DNA of 33,881 nt. Origin: Caldisericota bacterium (GTDB lineage Bacteria; Caldisericota; Caldisericia; UBA6126). The DNA is taken from the NCBI GenBank assembly GCA_003566815.1, contig PXBT01000087.1:1-33881 (forward strand), given 5' to 3'. The position numbers and the translations under genes were made by a program. A model generated the notes under the pieces. It was not told the origin of the DNA. It saw only the letters and a list, made by a program, of their open reading frames with translations, and did no database searches. This document shows positions 10,380 through 18,304 of this stretch, in pieces (positions within the stretch are counted from its first letter, which is position 1; every line of letters starts with the position of its first letter).

Positions 10380-11135
10380 TTATAAAGTAAGCCCTCCGTC
10401 CACCACAATTACTTGTCCTGTGATGTAACTGGCCTGGTCAGAGGCAAGAAATAATACCGCATGCATGATATCCTGAGGAGTCCCCTCTCTTTTTATCAAC
10501 ACGCGGTGTATAAAATTCTGTCGCACGGCTTCGGGTAAAACACTGGTCATAGCTGTCCCAATAAAACCAGGAGCAACACAATTGACAGTGATATTTCGAG
10601 CTCCAAATTCCTTTGCCATTGCTTTGGTAAAAGCAACAATTCCTCCTTTGGAGGCTGAATAATTGGCTTGTCCCGCATTGCCCTGCAAACCCATTACAGA
10701 TGAAATATTTATAATTCGTCCATAACGCCTGGTCATCATTTCTTTGGATACACTTCGAGAACAACGAAAAGTACCTGTCAAATTTATATCCAACACCGAC
10801 TGCCAGTCTTCATCGCTCATTTTGATTAACAACTTGTCTCGAGTAATTCCCGCATTATTGACAAGGATATCAATGCCACCCCACAAGCGTATCATTTCTT
10901 CGATCATCTTATCAATTTCCTGCTGATGACGCACATCTGCCTGAAAGGCAACAGCATTGCCACCGTTAGTATTAATTTGATCCACAACCTCCCGGGCTAC
11001 TTCTTTTTCTGACTCAAAAGGATAATTGATGAACACCTTGGCCCCGCTTTGTGAAAAGCCAAGTGCAATTTCTTTTCCAATTCCTCGCTGGGCACCCGTA
11101 ATGAGCACTCTTTTATCTTGAAAATCAAGGTTCAT
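10380..11135 (-). CDS. fabG: 3-oxoacyl-ACP reductase
   Basis: SDR: RVLITGAQRGIGKEIA, VNNAGITRD, NISSVMGLQGNAGQANYSASKGG. Start refined to MNLDFQDKR, giving an ATGA overlap with fabH. Confidence 0.96.
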   Translation of the reverse strand: MNLDFQDKRVLITGAQRGIGKEIALGFSQSGAKVFINYPFESEKEVAREVVDQINTNGGNAVAFQADVRHQQEIDKMIEEMIRLWGGIDILVNNAGITRDKLLIKMSDEDWQSVLDINLTGTFRCSRSVSKEMMTRRYGRIINISSVMGLQGNAGQANYSASKGGIVAFTKAMAKEFGARNITVNCVAPGFIGTAMTSVLPEAVRQNFIHRVLIKREGTPQDIMHAVLFLASDQASYITGQVIVVDGGLTL

Positions 11136-12133
11136 AAAGGCCACCTCACTAAAGCTATAGAGTAGGTTAAACCTGCGCCAAAAACAATCATGACCATCAG
11201 GTCTCCTTTTTTTAATCTGCCTTTTCTCCAATATTCATAAATGGTCATGGGCACGGTTGCTGAAGAAGTATTTCCATATTCATCCAAGCTTATCATCACT
11301 TTTTCTTTGCTTAATTTCAAGCGGTCAGCTGCCCCTTCGATAATTCTGATATTTGCCTGATGGAAAGCAAACCAGTCAATATCCTCAATTTCAATGTGAT
11401 TTCTTTCAAGCAATTCTTTGATTAATGTTTCACTAATTTTTACAGCAAACCTGAATACCTCTTTGCCATTCATTTCAATAAAATGAAGACGTTGTTCCAC
11501 GGTATCATGGCTTGCTGGCAACTTCGATCCCCCTGCTGGCAATAAAAGCTTGTCGGTACCATAAGGGTCACAACCACTAATAAGATCCAAAATAAACTCT
11601 TCGCCTTGTTCTTCATTGGTTAAAACAAAAGCACCTGCTCCATCGCCAAATAGTACGCTGGTTGCTCTGTCCGAATAGTCTGCAAAGCGTGTTATAATAT
11701 CTGCGCCAAGCACCAAGGCATTTTTATACATACCGCTCTTCAAAAACTGCTCAGCAACAGATAAGCTGTACAAAAACCCTGAACATCCCGCAGCCACATC
11801 AAAAGCCATGGGCGTGGCTGCTCCAAGTTTTTCTGCCAACAAGCAGGCTACTGATGGAAACAGCATATCTGATGAGGAGGTTCCCACCACAATGAGCTCA
11901 AGATCTTTGGGGTCAATATTGGCTTGCTTTAAGGCTTCTCTGGAAGCTTCCAGCGCCAGATCGGAAGTAGCCTGGGTTGGATGAGCAATATGACGGGACT
12001 TGATTCCTGTGCGTGTTGTAATCCACTCATCTGTGGTATCGACTATTTTTTCAAAATCAGCATTGGTTAAAATTTTCTCTGGAGCATAAAAACCTATTCC
12101 TTTTAATGCAACAGGGCTCACACTGGACTCCAA
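11132..12133 (-). CDS. fabH: Beta-ketoacyl-ACP synthase III
   Basis: TDEWITTRTGIKSRHIA, active-site DVAAGCSGFLYSL, FAFHQANIRIIE, DEYGNTSSATVPM. Confidence 0.97.
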   Translation of the reverse strand: MESSVSPVALKGIGFYAPEKILTNADFEKIVDTTDEWITTRTGIKSRHIAHPTQATSDLALEASREALKQANIDPKDLELIVVGTSSSDMLFPSVACLLAEKLGAATPMAFDVAAGCSGFLYSLSVAEQFLKSGMYKNALVLGADIITRFADYSDRATSVLFGDGAGAFVLTNEEQGEEFILDLISGCDPYGTDKLLLPAGGSKLPASHDTVEQRLHFIEMNGKEVFRFAVKISETLIKELLERNHIEIEDIDWFAFHQANIRIIEGAADRLKLSKEKVMISLDEYGNTSSATVPMTIYEYWRKGRLKKGDLMVMIVFGAGLTYSIALVRWPL

Positions 12134-12585
12134 TCTTCAGGCATGGGGCTCAGAACTATCTGGATATTCCCACTCATAACCATCTCTTCGCCTGCTTTAA
12201 CTTCGACTTTAAAAAAATATACTCCCATTTTTTTAGAAAGATATTCACTATGAATTGTCAATATATCTCCTGGAATCACCATTTTTTTAAATCGCACTTT
12301 ATCAATGCCTGCAAATACCCCAAGTTTATTTTTCATGACTTCAGGAGTTTCAATGTGATGAAGCAATATGCCTGAAGCTTGAGCTGATGCTTCAACTGTC
12401 ATTACTCCAGGAAAAATGGGGAGCCCCGGAAAATGACCCTGAAAAACAGGTTCTGCATAAGAAACCAGTTTCTTGCAAACAATACTCGGAGGTTCCAATT
12501 GCTCTATGGAATCTATCAACAAAAAAGGCCAACGATGAGGGAGATAGTCTAATGCCGATCGTTTATGCACAACATCCTGACTCAT
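12118..12585 (-). CDS. fabZ: 3-hydroxyacyl-ACP dehydratase FabZ
   Basis: LPHRWPFLLIDSI and GHFPGLPIFPGVMTVEASAQASG hot-dog motifs. Confidence 0.93.
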   Translation of the reverse strand: MSQDVVHKRSALDYLPHRWPFLLIDSIEQLEPPSIVCKKLVSYAEPVFQGHFPGLPIFPGVMTVEASAQASGILLHHIETPEVMKNKLGVFAGIDKVRFKKMVIPGDILTIHSEYLSKKMGVYFFKVEVKAGEEMVMSGNIQIVLSPMPEDWSPV

Positions 12586-12785
12586 GATGAATTGGATTTA
12601 TTTTTTTGTTCGTGCAGGCTTTTTTTTGCGCTTTGTATAAGGTTGGTGTAATAGTTGCCTATGGGAATGGTTTGACCTCTTTCAGTAGCAATCTTTACAC
12701 TCTCCACCATCAGACGCAATGCCAGCAAATATTTGTTAGGCTCAACTTCCTGAAGCAAAGTATCAATGCTCGCTTTTTTTTCCAT
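12582..12785 (-). CDS. rpoZ: Probable (divergent) RNA polymerase omega subunit
   Basis: 67 aa directly downstream of gmk (standard gmk-rpoZ order); ASIDTLLQEVEPNKYLLALRLMVESVKIA aligns loosely with the omega N-terminus, but the usual [AK]-R-A-R-Q core is not conserved. Confidence 0.65.
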   Translation of the reverse strand: MEKKASIDTLLQEVEPNKYLLALRLMVESVKIATERGQTIPIGNYYTNLIQSAKKSLHEQKNKSNSS

Positions 12786-13353
12786 GACTATTTGACAGCC
12801 TCCTATCCAATATATCCATTAACTGAAATACAGCTCGCTCTATATCATCATTAATAATGGTATAATCATACTCATCTTGACGCAACAATTCAAGATGTGC
12901 AGTTTGAAGTCGATGCTCAATTTCTTCCAATGTTTCTGAACCCCTTTTTTTCAGCCTGTTAAAAAGCTCTTCAAAAACAGGAGGAAGTATAAAAAAAAGA
13001 ATACTTTGGTCTCTGAAAATTTTTTTTACATTGCATCCGCCTTGAACATCAATTTCTAAAATTACATTTTTCCCTTGCTTTAATTGTTGGCGGATGGGAG
13101 GCTCAGGAGTTCCATAATAGTTTCCATGCACCAAAGCCCACTCCACAAAATAATTCTCTTTGATGCGTTGTTCAAACTCTTCTTTGCTCAAAAACCAATA
13201 GTCTCGTCCATTTTTTTCTCCAGGTCGAGGGTTTCGAGTTGTTGCTGAAACAGAAAGCACCAAATCGCTGCGTCTATTTAACAGTTCGTGGGTTAATGTA
13301 GCCTTTCCAACTCCCGAGGGACCTGATATAACAATGAGATAAGTTTGAACCAT
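12763..13353 (-). CDS. gmk: Guanylate kinase
   Basis: P-loop VISGPSGVGKATL, SVSATTRNPRPGEKNGRDYWFLS, YYGTPEPPI, VILEIDVQGG. Start ATG 13353 preferred (upstream ATG at 13392 also possible). Confidence 0.96.
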   Translation of the reverse strand: MVQTYLIVISGPSGVGKATLTHELLNRRSDLVLSVSATTRNPRPGEKNGRDYWFLSKEEFEQRIKENYFVEWALVHGNYYGTPEPPIRQQLKQGKNVILEIDVQGGCNVKKIFRDQSILFFILPPVFEELFNRLKKRGSETLEEIEHRLQTAHLELLRQDEYDYTIINDDIERAVFQLMDILDRRLSNSHGKKSEH

Positions 13354-13478
13354 AGCTCTCCCGCTCTGAAAAATTTTGCTATATAGCTCCATCTATACTA
13401 ATGCACAAAGACCATGTTGCATTATCTCAAAATGTGGAAGAAAAACCAGCTTCAATGTTGTTAAATTTAAAAAGTTTT

Positions 13479-14666
13479 TTAATTGTGCTCTCGAATAAAG
13501 TTCAGAGCTTCCTGAAGAGGCATATCCACTCCTTCAGGAGAATACCTGGGCACATCCATTATTTCAACATCAGGAACTATACCATTGCGATCAATATTTC
13601 TTCCTGATGGAGTTAAATATCGTTGAACCGTTAATTTTACAGCAGAACCTTCAAAGGGAACATGGAAAATTTTCTGGATGGAAGCTTTGCCAAAAGTCTG
13701 CTCGCCAAGAATCAATCCTGCTTGATGATCCTGAACAGCTCCAGCTAATACTTCAACTGCCGAGGCAGAATGTCGATTAACCAATAAAAAAAGAGGTATA
13801 TCCCGGGCTCTGGAAGATCCAATTTTTAGTTCTCTGATCTTGCCGCTTCGATCTTTGGATTGAAGTAAAACAGCTCTTGAAGGAAGAAAAAATTCTGCAA
13901 TATCAATAGTTTCTTCCAATACTCCCCCGCTATTATCGCGCATATCCAAAACAATAGCTTTGGGATCCTTCTGGACCATTTTATTAAAATGGTCTTTGAA
14001 TTGTTTGGCAGTACCAAAATTAAAAGATAAAATTCGAATAATGGCAATATCATCCTCATGCAATTGACTCTCTATGGTGGGAATAGTTACATAATCCCGT
14101 GTAAGCACCAGTTCTTTTTTTTCTTCTTCTTCAAGCACCGTAAGTTTTACCTGGGTTCCTGCTCTGCCTCGTATCAAGGTGGCAGCATTTTCAAGCCCCT
14201 GCATATATACCGTATGGTCGTCAACTTTCCTTATCTCCATATTGGGTTTCACGCCTCCCATTTCAGCAGGTGAATCAGGAAAAACCTTGATAATAACAAG
14301 TCTTCCCTGCTGGTCTGAAATAAGAACTCCTATACCTACATAGCGCTCAGAAAGTTGAGTTTCGAAAGATTGATATTCTTCTTTGGTCATATAAGCACTG
14401 AAGGGATCTCCAGTACCAAAAACAATGCCTCGAGCCAGCATTTGATCGGTGTAAGGTTCTACAAACTCTTTCTGGACTGTTTGGAGCACAAAACTGCTCA
14501 AAGGCAAGTTTAACAATCGAGTTTGATATAAAGCAAAAATATATCCCCCTGCGAAAGAGGCAATAATAATAATTACAATCAGACCCTTAAACAAATAATT
14601 GCGAAAAGGAAAACTTTTTTCCTGGTCCTTTTCTGTTTCCTGTGGTTCATTAATTATTTCATTCAT
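13479..14666 (-). CDS. C-terminal processing peptidase, S41 family with PDZ domain (CtpA/CtpB)
   Basis: N-terminal TM, PDZ-like VGIGVLISDQQGRLVIIKVFPDSPAEMGGVKPN; catalytic Ser in NRHSASAVEVLAGAVQD and Lys in GEQTFGKASIQ. Confidence 0.94.
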   Translation of the reverse strand: MNEIINEPQETEKDQEKSFPFRNYLFKGLIVIIIIASFAGGYIFALYQTRLLNLPLSSFVLQTVQKEFVEPYTDQMLARGIVFGTGDPFSAYMTKEEYQSFETQLSERYVGIGVLISDQQGRLVIIKVFPDSPAEMGGVKPNMEIRKVDDHTVYMQGLENAATLIRGRAGTQVKLTVLEEEEKKELVLTRDYVTIPTIESQLHEDDIAIIRILSFNFGTAKQFKDHFNKMVQKDPKAIVLDMRDNSGGVLEETIDIAEFFLPSRAVLLQSKDRSGKIRELKIGSSRARDIPLFLLVNRHSASAVEVLAGAVQDHQAGLILGEQTFGKASIQKIFHVPFEGSAVKLTVQRYLTPSGRNIDRNGIVPDVEIMDVPRYSPEGVDMPLQEALNFIREHN

Positions 14667-14712
14667 AAAGCTTAATATACCTTGGATTTCATGAGTTTCA
14701 ATAAAAAAACCT

Positions 14713-15903
14713 TTATCGCGGCAAATAGTTCATAGGATTGACAGGCTCATTGTTGACGCGAACTTCAAAGTGCAAGTGAGGACCAGTGGACCAGCCGGTT
14801 GAGCCCACGTAGCCAATCAACTCCCTTTGTTCCACTTTTTGATCTTCATGAACAATGTAGGAACGCAAATGGGCATAGAGAGTGGCATGTTGGTTGTCGT
14901 GCTGTACCATGACGGTATTACCATAGCCTCCCAGCCAACCAGCATAAATGACGTATCCCTCAGCTACCGAGACCACTGGAGTACCTGCTGGAGCATCAAT
15001 GTCTATCCCAGTATGCATGCGGTTGGTTCCAAAGATGGGATGCCTTCGCATGCCAAACCCTGAAACCACGCGACCTGTAGTAGGCCAAATCACAGGCCCC
15101 ATGGGTGAGTCAAAGACTTCTCTTCTTCTGAGCTCTTCGGATCTTTTTTGAGTAATTTCACGGATCCTGCGTTCCTTTTCCTCATATTCCCTCTCCCGAG
15201 AATCTATGTCAGCAATAAGCCTTTGTTCCTGATAAATAAGTCTTAAGAGCTCCTGGCCTTTTTCCTGTTCAATTTCCTTGAGTCGAGTTTCTTTTTCTCT
15301 GGCTTTGGATTTTGCGAGATAAAGCTCTTCATGGAGCTCAACCTGCTGGATTTGATTTTCACGATATTGTTCTTTTTCTTCCCTTAGCAGTCGAAAATAG
15401 TTTTTATCTGCTTCAAAAAGATATTGCAGATATATACTGTTATCAATAATTTCATTAATGGATTTTGAAGAAAGAAGCAATGCAGTATAGTTGAACATAT
15501 AGTTTTTGTACAAAGTGACAATGAGCTGGTGGGATCGCTGTTCTTTTTCATCAATGGAAAGCTGGATTTGCCTGCTCTCTTCCAATAATCTGGTATACTG
15601 CAAAGTTAAAAGCTCTTCCTGAGCTTGAATCATCATTAATTCATTGCCTATCAGGCTTATTTCCCATTCCAGCTCATCCAATTCTTCAATAAGCAAATCT
15701 TTTTCTGCACGAGATCTTTCGATGTCTCTCCTGGACTGAGCAATGACTCCTTGCAAGTTTTCGAGTCGTTGTTTGGCCTGCTCGATCTGCCGGTCATATT
15801 GACGAATAATATCTTCAGAATAAACTTCGGGAAGAGTAAAAGAAAAAATAAACAACCCTGCTATCACAATTAGCGCCAATGACCGAATTATTTTTTTTCT
15901 CAC
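14713..15903 (-). CDS. Murein hydrolase activator EnvC-like protein: coiled coil plus M23 (LytM) domain
   Basis: Signal/TM, long coiled coil, C-terminal M23 domain with intact motifs HTGIDIDAPAGTPV and GPHLHFEVRVNNEPVNPMNYL. GTG start at 15903 overlaps the ftsX stop (GTGA). Confidence 0.92.
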   Translation of the reverse strand: MRKKIIRSLALIVIAGLFIFSFTLPEVYSEDIIRQYDRQIEQAKQRLENLQGVIAQSRRDIERSRAEKDLLIEELDELEWEISLIGNELMMIQAQEELLTLQYTRLLEESRQIQLSIDEKEQRSHQLIVTLYKNYMFNYTALLLSSKSINEIIDNSIYLQYLFEADKNYFRLLREEKEQYRENQIQQVELHEELYLAKSKAREKETRLKEIEQEKGQELLRLIYQEQRLIADIDSREREYEEKERRIREITQKRSEELRRREVFDSPMGPVIWPTTGRVVSGFGMRRHPIFGTNRMHTGIDIDAPAGTPVVSVAEGYVIYAGWLGGYGNTVMVQHDNQHATLYAHLRSYIVHEDQKVEQRELIGYVGSTGWSTGPHLHFEVRVNNEPVNPMNYLPR

Positions 15904-16772
15904 TTTAAATACCGCCTTACCGATTGTTTTGCAGAAATCCAACCTGTGGCTAATCCAACCAACAAGGCAAGCAGTATAATCCTGCTTAAAATATTGTACT
16001 CATCCAATGGTATGGGGTCAAAGGCAATAAATGCATGATAAAAATTGTCAATCCGTTGATACGAAGGAATAAGAAATAATGAGGAAAGCAATGCTCCAAT
16101 CAAACCATATAAACTGCCCAGGATGATAAAAGGATTTTGAACAAAAGTGCGGGAAGCTCCCACCAATTGCATAATTTCAATTTCTCTTCGAAAAGAATAA
16201 ATGGATATACCTGTAGAAGCTGAAACTATAAAAAGAAACCCGGCAAAAAATATAAGCAGCAAAGCAATGCCCAAAATAGTTCCTATTTGCACAATGCCAA
16301 AGAAATTGCTGGCTGCTTCAGTGATATCTGTAACCGACGACACCCCCTCAAGCTCTGTCAATTGAGCAATAAGAACGGGGACATAAGCTGTATCTCCTGG
16401 AGTAATTCGAACAGAAGGCGGAATGGGGCTTGCATCAATTTCGAGGTCATGAAATTTGCTTTTTAGCTCTCTTAATGCTTCTTCGGGAGAAACATATACT
16501 GCATCTTTAGTCTCGGGAAGATGCCTGATTCTAACTAAAATAGTATTGACTTCTTCATGAGTGAGGGTAGCTTCCAAAAAAGCAGTTACATTGAGACGAT
16601 CTCCTATTGAAATAGTTCCAAACCTTACATATACCGCCATCAGCAAAATAACTGAAAATGAAAATAGAGCCACGGTGGAAATAACAATACATCCAAGGCT
16701 TACAAGACCATTTCTCCGGAAAACTACCATCGCTTCTCTTAAGGATCGTCGTAAATCAATAAAAAATCTCAT
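15900..16772 (-). CDS. ftsX: Cell division ABC transporter permease FtsX
   Basis: Four-TM FtsX topology; start MRFFIDLRRSLREA; FLEATLTHEEVNTI extracellular loop; IMQLVGASRTFVQNPFIILGSLYGLIGALL. Confidence 0.94.
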   Translation of the reverse strand: MRFFIDLRRSLREAMVVFRRNGLVSLGCIVISTVALFSFSVILLMAVYVRFGTISIGDRLNVTAFLEATLTHEEVNTILVRIRHLPETKDAVYVSPEEALRELKSKFHDLEIDASPIPPSVRITPGDTAYVPVLIAQLTELEGVSSVTDITEAASNFFGIVQIGTILGIALLLIFFAGFLFIVSASTGISIYSFRREIEIMQLVGASRTFVQNPFIILGSLYGLIGALLSSLFLIPSYQRIDNFYHAFIAFDPIPLDEYNILSRIILLALLVGLATGWISAKQSVRRYLK

Positions 16773-17466
16773 CAGTTTTTTTTCCCTGCTCCAATACAAT
16801 AGTTCTGAGTTTCATCAGTTGCAAAAGCTTTTCGTTGTGTGTAGCCATCACTATAGTGGTTCCCTGGCAATTGATAGCCATAAAGAGTTTCAGGATTTCC
16901 CATGAAGTATCCCAGTCCAAATTGCCAGTGGGTTCGTCAGCAAATAATATTAGTGGACGATTCACCAGGGCTCGAGCTATGGCAACTCTTTGCTGTTCTC
17001 CTCCTGAAAGCGTTAAAGGAAGCGCTTTGCGCTTATGGCTCAATTCCACTACCTGGAGGACTTCATCCACCTTTTTGCGTATTTTTCGGTCAGGTACACT
17101 TTGAACTTCCAAAGCATATGAAATATTTTCGTAAACAGTTTTATAATGTATCAATTTAAAGTCCTGATAGACCACTCCAAGTTCCCTTCGTACCAAATAC
17201 CCACGCTTGGGAGGAATCCTTGTGATATCATTTCCATTGATAAAAATCTGTCCGCTGTCTGCTTCTTCCTGTTTGGACAACAATCTAAAAAGCGTAGTTT
17301 TGCCTGCTCCTGATTTTCCAACAATAAAAACAAACTCGCCTTTTTCTACAGAAAAGCTGATACGATTCACTGCTTTTTGGTAAGGAGGATAGGTTTTTAC
17401 CAAATCCTTTGCTATCAATATGCTGGAGTTTTTTGCCTCAAAACCTTTTTTCAAAACCTTCTCCAA
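16756..17466 (-). CDS. ftsE: Cell division ATP-binding protein FtsE
   Basis: Walker A GKSGAGKTTLFRLL, signature LSGGEQQRVAIARAL, Walker B LILFADEPTGNLD; adjacent to ftsX. Exact start uncertain (TTG 17466 or an internal TTG). Confidence 0.95.
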   Translation of the reverse strand: MEKVLKKGFEAKNSSILIAKDLVKTYPPYQKAVNRISFSVEKGEFVFIVGKSGAGKTTLFRLLSKQEEADSGQIFINGNDITRIPPKRGYLVRRELGVVYQDFKLIHYKTVYENISYALEVQSVPDRKIRKKVDEVLQVVELSHKRKALPLTLSGGEQQRVAIARALVNRPLILFADEPTGNLDWDTSWEILKLFMAINCQGTTIVMATHNEKLLQLMKLRTIVLEQGKKTDEIFY

Positions 17467-18304
17467 TCACTTCATCAGTGGTGCCTATAATAATAAAAGC
17501 ATTAGGGTCAATCATTTTTAAATGATTTTTAAAAAAGCTTACCTGCTTTTGAGCAAAAGCACAAATCAGAACACTTTTGCCTGCATCAGTAAACCCTCCT
17601 CGAGCTTCAATAAGCGTAACCCCTCGACCTATTTCATCAATAATAAATCTCCGTATTTCCTGCTCTTTGCTTGTAACAACAATAGCCGCCTTTGATCTGG
17701 AAAAACCTTCCTGAACCAGGTCAATTACTTTGCCCAGAATAAACAACCCAAGAAGCGGGAACAATGCCAACTCAGGATTACGAAAGATAATAGCTGCTGA
17801 AACTACAACTACGCTATCCACTATCATCAATATTTGCCCAAAAGGCAAACGAGTACGTTCATGAATAATTTGAGCCAAAAGATCTGTGCCACCCAATGAA
17901 GCCCTGGATCTAAAAGTAAGACCAATACCCAGGCCTGAAAGAGCAGAACCATAAATTGCAGCAAGCAATAGATCCTGGGTCATTCCAGGTTCACGAAATG
18001 CCCATGAAAATAAATCGATAAAAGCTGAATTAATCGCTATGGAAAAAAAAGTGCTATATACCGTACTTTTTTCAAGCTTTTTAAAAGCCCAGATGAATAT
18101 TGGAATGTTGAGAATAAAATAAAGTACTCCAACCGGCAAGCCCCATAAGTGATGCATGATAATTGCAATTCCTACAATGCCGCCCATGGTGAGCTTGTTG
18201 GGAATTAAAAAAAGCGCATAGCCAAAGGCATCTATCATGCTCCCAAGGATGACCCCCGGGATAAATACTTTTAATAGTTTAATCTTTTTTTTTATTTCAG
18301 GCAT
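17438..18304 (-). CDS. YitT family membrane protein (DUF161 + DUF2179)
   Basis: Polytopic N-terminus (GSMIDAFGYALFLIPNKLTMGGIVGIAII) and C-terminal domain RGVTLIEARGGFTDAGKSVLICAFAQKQ...IDPNAFIIIGTTDEVIGEGF. Confidence 0.93.
   Translation of the reverse strand: MPEIKKKIKLLKVFIPGVILGSMIDAFGYALFLIPNKLTMGGIVGIAIIMHHLWGLPVGVLYFILNIPIFIWAFKKLEKSTVYSTFFSIAINSAFIDLFSWAFREPGMTQDLLLAAIYGSALSGLGIGLTFRSRASLGGTDLLAQIIHERTRLPFGQILMIVDSVVVVSAAIIFRNPELALFPLLGLFILGKVIDLVQEGFSRSKAAIVVTSKEQEIRRFIIDEIGRGVTLIEARGGFTDAGKSVLICAFAQKQVSFFKNHLKMIDPNAFIIIGTTDEVIGEGFEKRF

Noticed and set aside
10438-10764. 108 aa minus-strand ORF overlapping fabG in another frame
   Set aside because: Out-of-frame reading of fabG; Cys/Trp-rich nonsense sequence, no supporting signals.
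13393-13478. Possible promoter between ctpA and gmk (GATAAT-like -10)
   Set aside because: The only TTGAAG-like -35 is about 23 nt away, too far for a convincing sigma-A promoter; kept only as a candidate region for TSS mapping.
15903-15942. Upstream start of the EnvC-like ORF (MDFCKTIGKAVFK...)
   Set aside because: That extension is a reading of the ftsX 3' end in another frame; GTG at 15903 with the GTGA overlap gives a normal signal-peptide start.
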